NCBI GenBank assembly: GCA_002405405.1
Contig: DHLT01000231.1
Location: 10,676 to 22,258 of the forward strand
Reading direction: 5' to 3'
From: Ignavibacteria bacterium UBA4661
GTDB taxonomy: Bacteria > Bacteroidota > Ignavibacteria > Kapaibacteriales > UBA4661
DNA: 11,583 bases
Made by a program: the position numbers and the translations under genes. Position 1 is the first letter of the stretch, and each line of letters opens with the position of its first letter. Shown piece by piece: positions 1 to 6,351 of the stretch. Under the pieces are notes generated by a model, which was not told where the DNA came from, did not search any database, and saw nothing but the letters and a program-made list of their open reading frames with translations.

Positions 1-517
1 AATCCGACCAAAAATTTCCAACTGTATGCGATCGTGTTTGTATCAAACCTCGTTGCAGGGCACTCAGTACCCCTATACCTGTTCCTGCACTGACAAAATT
101 TTGCACACTTAATGCAAGCATTTGAGAGCCATAGGATAAGGTGTTTTCACCACTGTATGATTGCCAGTTAGTATTGGTAACGAAACTGATAGCAGTGTTT
201 AATGACAGGTGCCAACTCAAACCCGGCAAATGCTGAGGATTCAGAGGTAACAGATGTTGAAGCATCGTAATGAGTACAACAACAGCTACACCGAGTACAT
301 TGAATAGAAGTACCGCTCCCGCATACTCTCGTGATGACATCATCGTGTTGGATACCCCCATCACATGCATAATCCATGATTCGACTCGTACATACCATGC
401 CGAGGTGTTAGTGGTTTGTTCATTCATCACTACGGCAATACCTTTTCCAAGAATTATTGCCCCTACCAACAGAGTAAAAAGAAATAAACCGAGTTGAACA
501 TATTCAAACGACTGCAT
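1..517 (-). CDS. kdpA: Potassium-transporting ATPase subunit KdpA, N-terminal part (runs off left edge)
   Basis: This is the K+-channel-like, membrane-embedded subunit of the KdpFABC high-affinity potassium pump. It binds and translocates K+ while KdpB hydrolyses ATP. Reading down from the ATG at 517, 172 codons are visible of a family usually about 560-600 residues, so roughly the first third is present. Visible KdpA signatures include a hydrophobic first helix (LGLFLFTLLVGAIIL), the segment LPLNPQHLPGLSWHLSLNTA, and the first selectivity-filter region SFVTNTNWQSYSGE, then TLSYGSQMLALSVQNFVSAG. All align closely with E. coli KdpA from memory. The start is fixed by an AAGGAG ribosome site at 526-531, 8 nt upstream. 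kdpF ends 24 nt upstream, so the two are surely co-transcribed. kdpB and kdpC would be expected beyond the left edge. Confidence 0.97.
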   Translation of the reverse strand, partial: MQSFEYVQLGLFLFTLLVGAIILGKGIAVVMNEQTTNTSAWYVRVESWIMHVMGVSNTMMSSREYAGAVLLFNVLGVAVVVLITMLQHLLPLNPQHLPGLSWHLSLNTAISFVTNTNWQSYSGENTLSYGSQMLALSVQNFVSAGTGIGVLSALQRGLIQTRSHTVGNFWSD

Positions 518-525
518 ACAGTATT

Positions 526-531
526 CTCCTT
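526..531 (-). promoter_or_regulatory. Ribosome binding site of kdpA
   Basis: AAGGAG on the minus strand, 8 nt before the kdpA ATG. It decides the start and is notable because most other genes here lack any Shine-Dalgarno motif. Confidence 0.8.
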
Positions 532-541
532 GGAATAAAGA

Positions 542-631
542 TTAAAATTTTTCGGGACGAAGCATGACATACCCGAGATAGGCAATCAAAACGCAAGCGA
601 TAATGCCGCATACAATAAGATCAAAACCCAT
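542..631 (-). CDS. kdpF: KdpF, small membrane subunit of the Kdp K+ pump
   Basis: A 29-codon gene on the minus strand, from ATG at 631 to TAA at 542-544. It encodes one hydrophobic helix (residues 4-20, with LIVCGIIACVLIAYLGYV) followed by the short polar tail MLRPEKF. KdpF of E. coli is also 29 residues and ends in a similar Y-hydrophobic-acidic-F pattern (YLVYALINAEAF, from memory); here the tail is YLGYVMLRPEKF. KdpF stabilises the KdpFABC complex in the membrane. It has its own AAGGAG site (638-643) and sits 24 nt upstream of kdpA, the canonical F-A order. Sequence similarity alone is weak at this size, but length, topology, C-terminal pattern, ribosome site and position agree. Confidence 0.9.
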   Translation of the reverse strand: MGFDLIVCGIIACVLIAYLGYVMLRPEKF

Positions 632-637
632 AACAAA

Positions 638-643
638 CTCCTT
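638..643 (-). promoter_or_regulatory. Ribosome binding site of kdpF
   Basis: AAGGAG on the minus strand, 6 nt before the kdpF ATG. The surrounding CCAAGGAG is identical to that ahead of kdpA. Confidence 0.8.
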
Positions 644-703
644 GGAGAGAATTCAAAAATTTGGCTGTTTTACAACTGAGATATAACTGAAGAAAAACGA
701 ATG

Positions 704-711
704 CAAACTTA
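704..711 (-). promoter_or_regulatory. Candidate -7 promoter element of the kdp operon
   Basis: TAAGTTTG on the minus strand matches the Bacteroidota-type -7 consensus TAnnTTTG. Transcription would start near 697, giving a leader of about 65 nt before kdpF. A TTTG lies 25 nt upstream and a TTGG 17 nt upstream; neither is an ideal -33 element, so the call is tentative. The same octamer occurs ahead of the aldo/keto reductase gene. Confidence 0.3.
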
Positions 712-750
712 TCGTGGGTGTCATAAAGCCAATATTCAAATGTGGTGTCA

Positions 751-770
751 GGTTATAAAAAAAATATAAA
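751..770 (-). promoter_or_regulatory. Candidate KdpE response-regulator operator
   Basis: On the minus strand this reads TTTATATTTTTTTTATAACC. The E. coli KdpE site upstream of kdpFABC, as I recall it, contains TTTATACTTTTTTTACACCC, which is 17 of 20 identical. It lies about 120-140 bp upstream of kdpF and about 40 bp upstream of the candidate -7 octamer, a plausible activator position. The match is from memory and the element is A/T-rich. KdpD and KdpE themselves are not in this window. Confidence 0.4.
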
Positions 771-899
771 GATTGCGTAAACAATTACTCTTTATCAAGG
801 TTGCATGAATATGCCGCAAGAAAACTTGTAATTTGAGTTGTGATAACAACACACTCTTGCCACAGTATATGCTGTGTAACACAACTTTTATGTCAATGT

Positions 900-1688
900 A
901 TGAGCATCTCTGTCAGTCGCATTACAATCTATCCGATCAAAGCATTTGATGGTGTATCGGTACCGGAGATTGCCATTACTGCTGGTGGCGCGCTCTATCG
1001 TGACCGTGAATTTGCATTTGTACGTCCCGATGGTAAATACATGAATGGCAAACGCCATGCAGAAGTCCATAAGATTCGAGCAACTTTTGATTCGACTCTC
1101 TTGCTAGCTGAATTTTCTGTACAAGGTGAAACAAGAACATTTCACCTTGAAGAGCAAACCAGCGATCTCGAAGCATGGATGAGTGCGGTTATAGGTATAC
1201 CGCTTACCCTGCAACGCAATTCAGAATACGGTATGCCCGATGACGACATAGCAACGGGTCCAACGATTGTCGCTGAAAATACATATCATGAAGTAGCAAC
1301 ATGGTTTGATAACATGACGATTGATGATATGCGAGGTCGCTTTCGTGCCAATATCGAAATACAGGGTGATGATCTCCCCGCTTTTTGGGAGGATTGTTTA
1401 TACGATGAATCTCCGCGCCATCTTCCGTTTCGTTTAGGTGATGTACGTGTACTAGGTATCAATCCATGTCGTCGTTGTATTGTGCCAACGCGCAATCACT
1501 TAACAGGTGAAGAGTTAGGAATGAAATTTAAGCAGGCATTTGTTGAACGTCGCAAAACAACACTACCTGATTTTGCAGAAAGTTCACATTTTCAGGATAC
1601 TTACTATCGACTCACGGTGAATACGATTATTGAGCATAACCAAGCAGGTGCAATGCTGCGTGTCGGCGATCCTGTTCTTCTTGAATGA
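900..1688 (+). CDS. MOSC-domain protein (YcbX/mARC-like) with N-terminal MOSC beta-barrel
   Basis: A 262-residue protein, close to the YcbX/mARC size without an extra ferredoxin domain. Residues 1 to about 95 fit the MOSC_N beta-barrel (start ISVSRITIYPIKAFDGVSV; YRDREFAFVRPDGKYMNGK). Residues about 120-262 fit the MOSC domain, with the hallmark NPCRRCIVPTRN at 188-199; one of its paired cysteines (C190, C193) is the expected ligand for a sulfurated molybdenum cofactor. Family members reduce N-hydroxylated or related compounds using Mo; the substrate here is unknown. The ATG at 900 was chosen because it begins right at the conserved first strand. The in-frame GTG at 840 would add an unconvincing Cys/Ser-rich stretch. 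No Shine-Dalgarno motif is seen. It is divergent from kdpF, and the methyltransferase follows 24 nt after its stop. Confidence 0.85.
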   Translation: MSISVSRITIYPIKAFDGVSVPEIAITAGGALYRDREFAFVRPDGKYMNGKRHAEVHKIRATFDSTLLLAEFSVQGETRTFHLEEQTSDLEAWMSAVIGIPLTLQRNSEYGMPDDDIATGPTIVAENTYHEVATWFDNMTIDDMRGRFRANIEIQGDDLPAFWEDCLYDESPRHLPFRLGDVRVLGINPCRRCIVPTRNHLTGEELGMKFKQAFVERRKTTLPDFAESSHFQDTYYRLTVNTIIEHNQAGAMLRVGDPVLLE

Positions 1689-1712
1689 GTTAATCAATTT
1701 TTTCTATAAACC

Positions 1713-2453
1713 ATGGTGCATAATCTCTACTTACGCTTCAAATCTCTTTTACCGAAAGCGTTGCGCTCTCAACTCAGTTCGATCAATCAAGCACTTTTTG
1801 CCCGCAAAAATTTGCAACGCAAATATGGTGCGTGGTTCGATGTAGATTGGCGTAAGCACTATGCAACCATGTCGAATGATGAGTGGATTCGTGCATACGA
1901 TCAAGCATGGCACTTTCACCATAATGACTGTGTCGATGAAACGGATGCCACTATGATTCTTACAGCACTCGGCGAACCGGGAAGCGTGCTTGAAGTTGGG
2001 CGTGGAGCCGGTCGTCCATCTGTCAGTATGGCACAGGCAGGATTCCGTGTTACCGCGGCTGATGTCAGTCATGAAGCTCTTGAAATTGCACGGACAACTG
2101 CCAAGCAAGCAGGCATTGAGATTGACTTTCATCATACATTTGCCGAAGAACTTCCCTTTGCTGATCAATCCTTCGATTATATCACATGCTGTCATACTTT
2201 AGAACATGTGCGCGATTTACAAGCAACGGTTACACATCTCAAACGTATTGCCCGCAAACGTATTGTAGTCTTAGTACCTCGTCAAGAATTTCGAATGTAT
2301 ATGAGTAATTACCACACACAATTTTTTTCAACACCGGATGATATGATTCGTGCTATGAATATGCAACATTACGATTGTCGTGTGGTAACGACTATTGATC
2401 GCGACAGCGAATATCAAGGTGACATGATCTTATTTATCGGTCATTGCAACTGA
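1713..2453 (+). CDS. Class I SAM-dependent methyltransferase, substrate unknown
   Basis: A 246-residue protein with a Rossmann-type methyltransferase core (Methyltransf_11-like) at about residues 80-190. Motif I is VLEVGRGAG (92-100), with Arg where Cys is common. The acidic residue that binds the SAM ribose is D117 in AADVS. The post-motif region ELPFADQSFDYITC and HTLEHV (161-166) are typical. An N-terminal extension of about 80 residues rich in basic residues (LPKALRSQLSSINQALFARK) precedes the core, and the C-terminal half has an aromatic stretch (MYMSNYHTQFFS) that may form the substrate pocket. It follows the MOSC gene by 24 nt and is probably co-transcribed with it. The sequence does not tell the substrate; small-molecule, lipid or sugar methylation are all possible. 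No Shine-Dalgarno motif is present. Confidence 0.85.
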   Translation: MVHNLYLRFKSLLPKALRSQLSSINQALFARKNLQRKYGAWFDVDWRKHYATMSNDEWIRAYDQAWHFHHNDCVDETDATMILTALGEPGSVLEVGRGAGRPSVSMAQAGFRVTAADVSHEALEIARTTAKQAGIEIDFHHTFAEELPFADQSFDYITCCHTLEHVRDLQATVTHLKRIARKRIVVLVPRQEFRMYMSNYHTQFFSTPDDMIRAMNMQHYDCRVVTTIDRDSEYQGDMILFIGHCN

Positions 2454-2499
2454 GATATAATGTTTCTCAAACACCGAAAATCATTCCTTAAACAATCTT

Positions 2500-2507
2500 T
2501 ACTTTTG
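2500..2507 (+). promoter_or_regulatory. Candidate -7 promoter element for the cysS group
   Basis: TACTTTTG fits TAnnTTTG and lies about 83 nt upstream of the cysS ATG, in the 137-nt gap after the methyltransferase gene. I see no good -33 TTTG at the expected distance, so this is weak. The gap length itself suggests that transcription may restart here. Confidence 0.22.
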
Positions 2508-2590
2508 TAACCACGTACACATGAATACAGCGCGTTTCGCAGAGATGATTCCATGCGTGGCGAGTTGCATCTTTTTCTTCTGTTTGCTAT

Positions 2591-4066
2591 ATGACTATCA
2601 CTCTCTATAATTCTCTTACACGCACTATAGAACCTTTTGCTCCGTTGAATGCACCGAACGTAACAATGTATTCATGCGGACCAACAGTCTATAATTTTGC
2701 TCATATCGGCAATCTTCGAGCATTTCTTTTTGCAGATCTTTTGCAACGGACACTCCGCACAGTTGGCGGTTATGATGTTCGCTGGGTAATGAATATCACC
2801 GACATCGATGACAAAACTATTCGCGACAGCGCATTTGGTTCGCAAGCATGGCCAACAGCATTAGGCACACAGTCCGATGACCCCAAGAAAAATCTTCGTG
2901 ACTTTACCGAGTATTATACCAAAGAGTTTGTAGCAGATATTTCGGCTATTGGTATCGATCGTGCACACTTGTACGCTATGCCCAACGCTACCGATTATAT
3001 GCCGCAAATGCAGGACTTGATTCGTAGAATTTATGAGCAGGGCTTCGCCTATATTCGAAGCGGCAGTGTATACTTCGATGTTGCCAAATGGCGTAAAGCC
3101 GATGTCTATGGTAAACTTTTCACGATTGATGCAGAAAACTTCCAAGAAGGTGTTCGTATCGATGCCGATGAATATGATCGTGAAAGCGTGAGTGATTTTG
3201 TCCTTTGGAAAGCCCAAAAAGATGGCGAACCCTCATGGGATTTTGAGATTGGCGATACTAACTGCATTGGTCGTCCGGGATGGCATATTGAGTGCTCGGC
3301 AATGGAATACGAATTACTAGGATTGCCCTTTGATATTCATACCGGCGGCGTAGATTTGAAGTTTCCGCATCATGAAGACGAAATCGCGCAAAGCAAAGCA
3401 GGATATGGTATCGAGCCGACACGTTATTGGTGCCACAATGAATTCCTCGAAGTTGAAGGTAAAAAAATGAGCAAATCGCTCGGCAATTTTTTTACGCTTC
3501 GCGATGTGATTGCCAAAGGAATTGATCCGCTTGATATTCGACTCCTGATGCTGTCAGCACACTATGGCACACGTTTGAATTTTACCTTTGCAGGATTGGA
3601 GTCCACTCGAAAAGCACGGCTACGCCTACAAGAGTATATCTATGATCTTGTCGAACATATCAATTTTGATGTTAATTCCATGACCGATCCTGCGCCACAA
3701 GCAATAGCTCTCCGCGAACAAGTTTTTGCTGAACTTGCCAATGACTTAAATACTCCAAAGGCACTGGCACAAATTTTTACATTTATCAACAATAATCCGG
3801 TAGCAGGGCTTCAGGAATCGGAAATTTGCGGATTGATTCGTTTCTTCCGTGAATTGAATGATGTTTTTGCTGTCTTTCATTTTACCCAACGTCCGGTAGT
3901 TACAGCAGAACCAATCCCTGATGATATTCAAGCACTTGCAACAGCACGCTGGGAAGCTAAACGTAATCGTGATTTTGCAACTGCCGATACGCTTCGCAAA
4001 GAAGTCGAGGCACGTGGATTTCTTATCAAAGACACAAAAGAAGGTTTCGTTGTGGAGCGCGTATAG
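2591..4066 (+). CDS. cysS: Cysteinyl-tRNA synthetase
   Basis: Class I aminoacyl-tRNA synthetase that attaches cysteine to tRNA-Cys in the cytoplasm. The 491-residue length is slightly above the E. coli enzyme. The start matches the family (MTITLYNSLTRTIEPFAPLN). The zinc site that recognises the cysteine thiol is intact: C29 in YSCGPTVY, C235 in HIECSAM, and H260 and E264 in FPHHEDEIAQSK. ATP-binding motifs are HIGN (38-41, the HIGH variant) and KMSKS (292-296). The DALR-type anticodon-binding region follows, and the C-terminal segment (about 450-491) has the usual RWEAKRNRDFATADTLRKEV. It is followed after 113 nt by a PLP enzyme of cysteine or homocysteine metabolism, which makes metabolic sense. 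I see no T-box-like leader in the 137 nt upstream. No Shine-Dalgarno motif is present; the leader just before ATG is pyrimidine-rich. Confidence 0.98.
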   Translation: MTITLYNSLTRTIEPFAPLNAPNVTMYSCGPTVYNFAHIGNLRAFLFADLLQRTLRTVGGYDVRWVMNITDIDDKTIRDSAFGSQAWPTALGTQSDDPKKNLRDFTEYYTKEFVADISAIGIDRAHLYAMPNATDYMPQMQDLIRRIYEQGFAYIRSGSVYFDVAKWRKADVYGKLFTIDAENFQEGVRIDADEYDRESVSDFVLWKAQKDGEPSWDFEIGDTNCIGRPGWHIECSAMEYELLGLPFDIHTGGVDLKFPHHEDEIAQSKAGYGIEPTRYWCHNEFLEVEGKKMSKSLGNFFTLRDVIAKGIDPLDIRLLMLSAHYGTRLNFTFAGLESTRKARLRLQEYIYDLVEHINFDVNSMTDPAPQAIALREQVFAELANDLNTPKALAQIFTFINNNPVAGLQESEICGLIRFFRELNDVFAVFHFTQRPVVTAEPIPDDIQALATARWEAKRNRDFATADTLRKEVEARGFLIKDTKEGFVVERV

Positions 4067-4090
4067 AGCTGTTTCTACAAAAAACGACAT

Positions 4091-4179
4091 ACTCTCTTTT
4101 CCTTTTGGCTTTGTTCTCCGTATGTTGTTTTTATCTAATCATTTTCTTTGACTTTTTCCCTGATTTTTCTCTCCATTCT
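4091..4179 (+). other. Strongly pyrimidine-rich leader upstream of the CBS-type gene
   Basis: This stretch between cysS and the next start codon is dominated by T and C on the coding strand, with runs such as CTCTCTTTTCCTTTT and TGATTTTTCTCTCC, and contains no Shine-Dalgarno motif. It could be a U-rich, S1-type initiation leader or simply spacer. No hairpin terminator is visible in it. Confidence 0.4.
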
Positions 4180-5544
4180 ATGCGCTACGCTCATAATGTT
4201 CTTGAACTCATCGGCTCTACGCCTCTTGTCAGACTCAATAAAATAACTGAAGGTATCGAAGCAACAGTACTTGTGAAAATGGAGAGTCGTAATCCGGGAG
4301 GATCTGTCAAAGATCGTATTGGTATTGCCATGATCGAAGCAGCTGAAAAAGAAGGACGTATCAAACCGGGCGATATGATTATCGAACCTACCAGTGGCAA
4401 TACCGGTATTGGTCTTGCACTTGCGGCACGCTTAAAAGGGTATCGTTGTCTTTTTGTCATGACCGAAAAGGCATCGGTCGAACGGAGACGGTATTTACAA
4501 GCACTGGGTGCCGATGTCATGATTGTACCAAGTGCCGCAAAGCAAAGCTCACCGGAGTATTACTTCAACACTGCCAAACGCTTGTCAGAAACATTACCCA
4601 ATGCGGTGATGCTCAATCAGTACGATAATCCTGCCAATCCTGACGTACACTATCGTAGTACCGGTCCTGAAATCTGGGCTGATACGGATGGTACTGTAAC
4701 ACATTTTATTGCCGGCATGGGTACGGGCGGAACAGTGACCGGTACAGCACGATTCCTCAAAGAAAAAAATCCGGGTATCAAAGTTATCGCGGCAGATCCT
4801 GTTGGCTCTTCCATCAAAACATTCAAAGAAACAGGGCGCTTAGTAGAGTCTTTACCTTACTTAGTCGAAGGTGTTGGGCAAGAACGTATTCCGCTCAATC
4901 TTGATGTGAAACTTGTTGATGAAGTCATGAATATCAACGACAAAGAGGCATTCACGATGGCGCGCCGATTGGCACGCGAAGAAGGTATTTTCTGCGGTGG
5001 TTCCTCCGGCATGAATGTGGTCGCGGCATTACGGGTTGCCAAGCTTTTGCCAAAGTCGGCGGTAGTTGTGGCTATCATTTGCGACACGGGCGAGCGCTAT
5101 CTTTCGAAACACCACTCCGATGAGTGGCTGAAAGCAAATCAATTCCTCGATCAAGACAGAGTAACGGTCAAAAACATCTTAGAAAGTCGTCGAAGTTTTG
5201 CTAACACACCCAAGCTCGTCGCAGTGCAGTCAGGACATACGGTAAAAGAAGCACTAGAATTGATGAATAAATTTGAATTAAATGAATTACCTGTAATCAA
5301 CGAAGGCAGTGTTGTAGTCGGTAATGTCCGCGATATGAAGCTCATGCAAAATGTGATTGCTGATCGCGCCGCTCTTGATGCCTCCGTCGAAAGTGTTATG
5401 GAAGCACCACCGATGATGATCGACAGCGGTACTGAAGTAGAACGTGCTGTTGAATTACTCCGCGAGCATCGCACATTATTGGTTATGGAATTTGGCCATG
5501 CTCTTGGTGTTGTCACTCGTCATGATGTTTTGGAATATGTTTAA
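4180..5544 (+). CDS. cbs: Cystathionine beta-synthase / cysteine synthase-type PLP enzyme with C-terminal CBS pair
   Basis: A fold-type II PLP enzyme of 454 residues. Residues 1-320 form the catalytic core: the PLP lysine is K44 in NPGGSVKDR, the phosphate and carboxylate loops are TSGNTG (71-76) and GTGGT (181-185), and GGSSG lies at 273-277. Residues about 335-454 form two tandem CBS motifs. The layout and the phrase LVEGVGQERIP favour cystathionine beta-synthase (serine + homocysteine to cystathionine) over plain O-acetylserine sulfhydrylase, though sequence alone cannot exclude the latter. The heme-binding N-terminal extension of animal CBS is absent. The CBS pair probably binds an adenosyl ligand, but this is not shown. 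I chose the ATG at 4180 (MRYAHNVLELIGSTPLVRL) because the family starts there; an in-frame ATG at 4105 would add only a Phe/Leu-rich readout of the pyrimidine tract. It lies between cysS and surE. Confidence 0.92.
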   Translation: MRYAHNVLELIGSTPLVRLNKITEGIEATVLVKMESRNPGGSVKDRIGIAMIEAAEKEGRIKPGDMIIEPTSGNTGIGLALAARLKGYRCLFVMTEKASVERRRYLQALGADVMIVPSAAKQSSPEYYFNTAKRLSETLPNAVMLNQYDNPANPDVHYRSTGPEIWADTDGTVTHFIAGMGTGGTVTGTARFLKEKNPGIKVIAADPVGSSIKTFKETGRLVESLPYLVEGVGQERIPLNLDVKLVDEVMNINDKEAFTMARRLAREEGIFCGGSSGMNVVAALRVAKLLPKSAVVVAIICDTGERYLSKHHSDEWLKANQFLDQDRVTVKNILESRRSFANTPKLVAVQSGHTVKEALELMNKFELNELPVINEGSVVVGNVRDMKLMQNVIADRAALDASVESVMEAPPMMIDSGTEVERAVELLREHRTLLVMEFGHALGVVTRHDVLEYV

Positions 5545-5582
5545 CCCGCGCCGGACGCATTCACACCCTCTTTTGCAATAGT

Positions 5583-6347
5583 ATGAATATCTTACTTACC
5601 AATGATGATGGTATCAATTCATCAGGAATCTATGCGATGGCAAAAGCGCTGCAATCGCTAGGCACTGTCCATATTATCGCACCTGATCGTCAGCAAAGTG
5701 CAGTCGGTCATGCGATTACCCTAAGTACTCCTTTGCGCGTTACCAAAGTACATCTCGATAGTGAATTATATGGCTTGGCAATAAGTGGCACACCTGCCGA
5801 TTGCGTTAAGTTAGGTGTCAGTACTCTTCTTGATGTTAAACCTGATTTGGTAGTCTCGGGTATCAATCATGGCAGTAATACGGCAATTAACATCTTGTAT
5901 TCAGGCACTGTATCTGCCGCGTCGGAAGGCATGTTGATGGGTGTTCGCTCAATGGCAGTTTCACTGAACAGTTTTGACCACACTGTGGATATGAATCCTG
6001 CCGCGGAGTATGCCGCCATGATAGCTGGTCAATATGTCCATTCTCCGTTACCGCTCACTACTATTTTGAATATCAATGTTCCCCCTCTTCCCCGTGAGGA
6101 AATACTGGGTGTGCGTGTTACGGAACAAGGACAAGGTGCTTGGAACGACCACTACGACAAGCGTACAGACCCTTATGGACGAGATTACTATTGGCTTGCA
6201 GGCGATTATGAACCGAGTATTACCAATATTAATACCGATGATCGTGCACTCAAAGAACATTATGTGTCTGTTACGCCGATTCGTTTTACCCTAACCGATC
6301 ACGAGCATTTATCAGCGCTGTCATCATTGCAAAACATACGAATATAA
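5583..6347 (+). CDS. surE: 5'/3'-nucleotidase SurE
   Basis: Metal-dependent survival protein SurE, which dephosphorylates nucleoside 5'- and 3'-monophosphates and short polyphosphates in the cytoplasm. It is 254 residues, the normal family length. All four expected metal ligands are present: D8 and D9 in LLTNDDG, S39 in QQSAVGHAIT, and N95 in VSGINHGSN. Other SurE signatures are SGTPADCV, YSGTVSAASEG and LNINVPPLP. The start is unambiguous because the nucleotide-binding loop sits directly at the N-terminus. It lies 38 nt after the CBS-type gene and only 4 nt before wecB, so surE and wecB are almost certainly co-transcribed. No Shine-Dalgarno motif is seen. Confidence 0.97.
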   Translation: MNILLTNDDGINSSGIYAMAKALQSLGTVHIIAPDRQQSAVGHAITLSTPLRVTKVHLDSELYGLAISGTPADCVKLGVSTLLDVKPDLVVSGINHGSNTAINILYSGTVSAASEGMLMGVRSMAVSLNSFDHTVDMNPAAEYAAMIAGQYVHSPLPLTTILNINVPPLPREEILGVRVTEQGQGAWNDHYDKRTDPYGRDYYWLAGDYEPSITNINTDDRALKEHYVSVTPIRFTLTDHEHLSALSSLQNIRI

Positions 6348-6351
6348 TCTC

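Noticed and set aside
840..899. Upstream GTG start of the MOSC gene
   Set aside because: It would add a Cys/Ser/Thr-rich 20-residue stretch unlike the family; the ATG at 900 starts at the first conserved strand.
1749..2195. A 148-codon minus-strand ORF opposite the methyltransferase
   Set aside because: The plus-strand frame carries clear methyltransferase motifs; the opposite frame shows no domain.
673..2460. A 14-bp exact match, CAACTGAGATATAA, at 673-686 and 2447-2460
   Set aside because: About one such match is expected by chance in a window this size, and the two sites have no shared context.
2454..2590. T-box or other riboswitch upstream of cysS
   Set aside because: The gap is too short for a T-box and shows no terminator/antiterminator pair or conserved core.
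4105..4179. Longer N-terminus for the CBS-type enzyme from the ATG at 4105, giving a hydrophobic leader that looks like a signal peptide
   Set aside because: The extra 25 residues are a translation of the pyrimidine tract, and the enzyme family is cytosolic and begins at the motif encoded from 4180.
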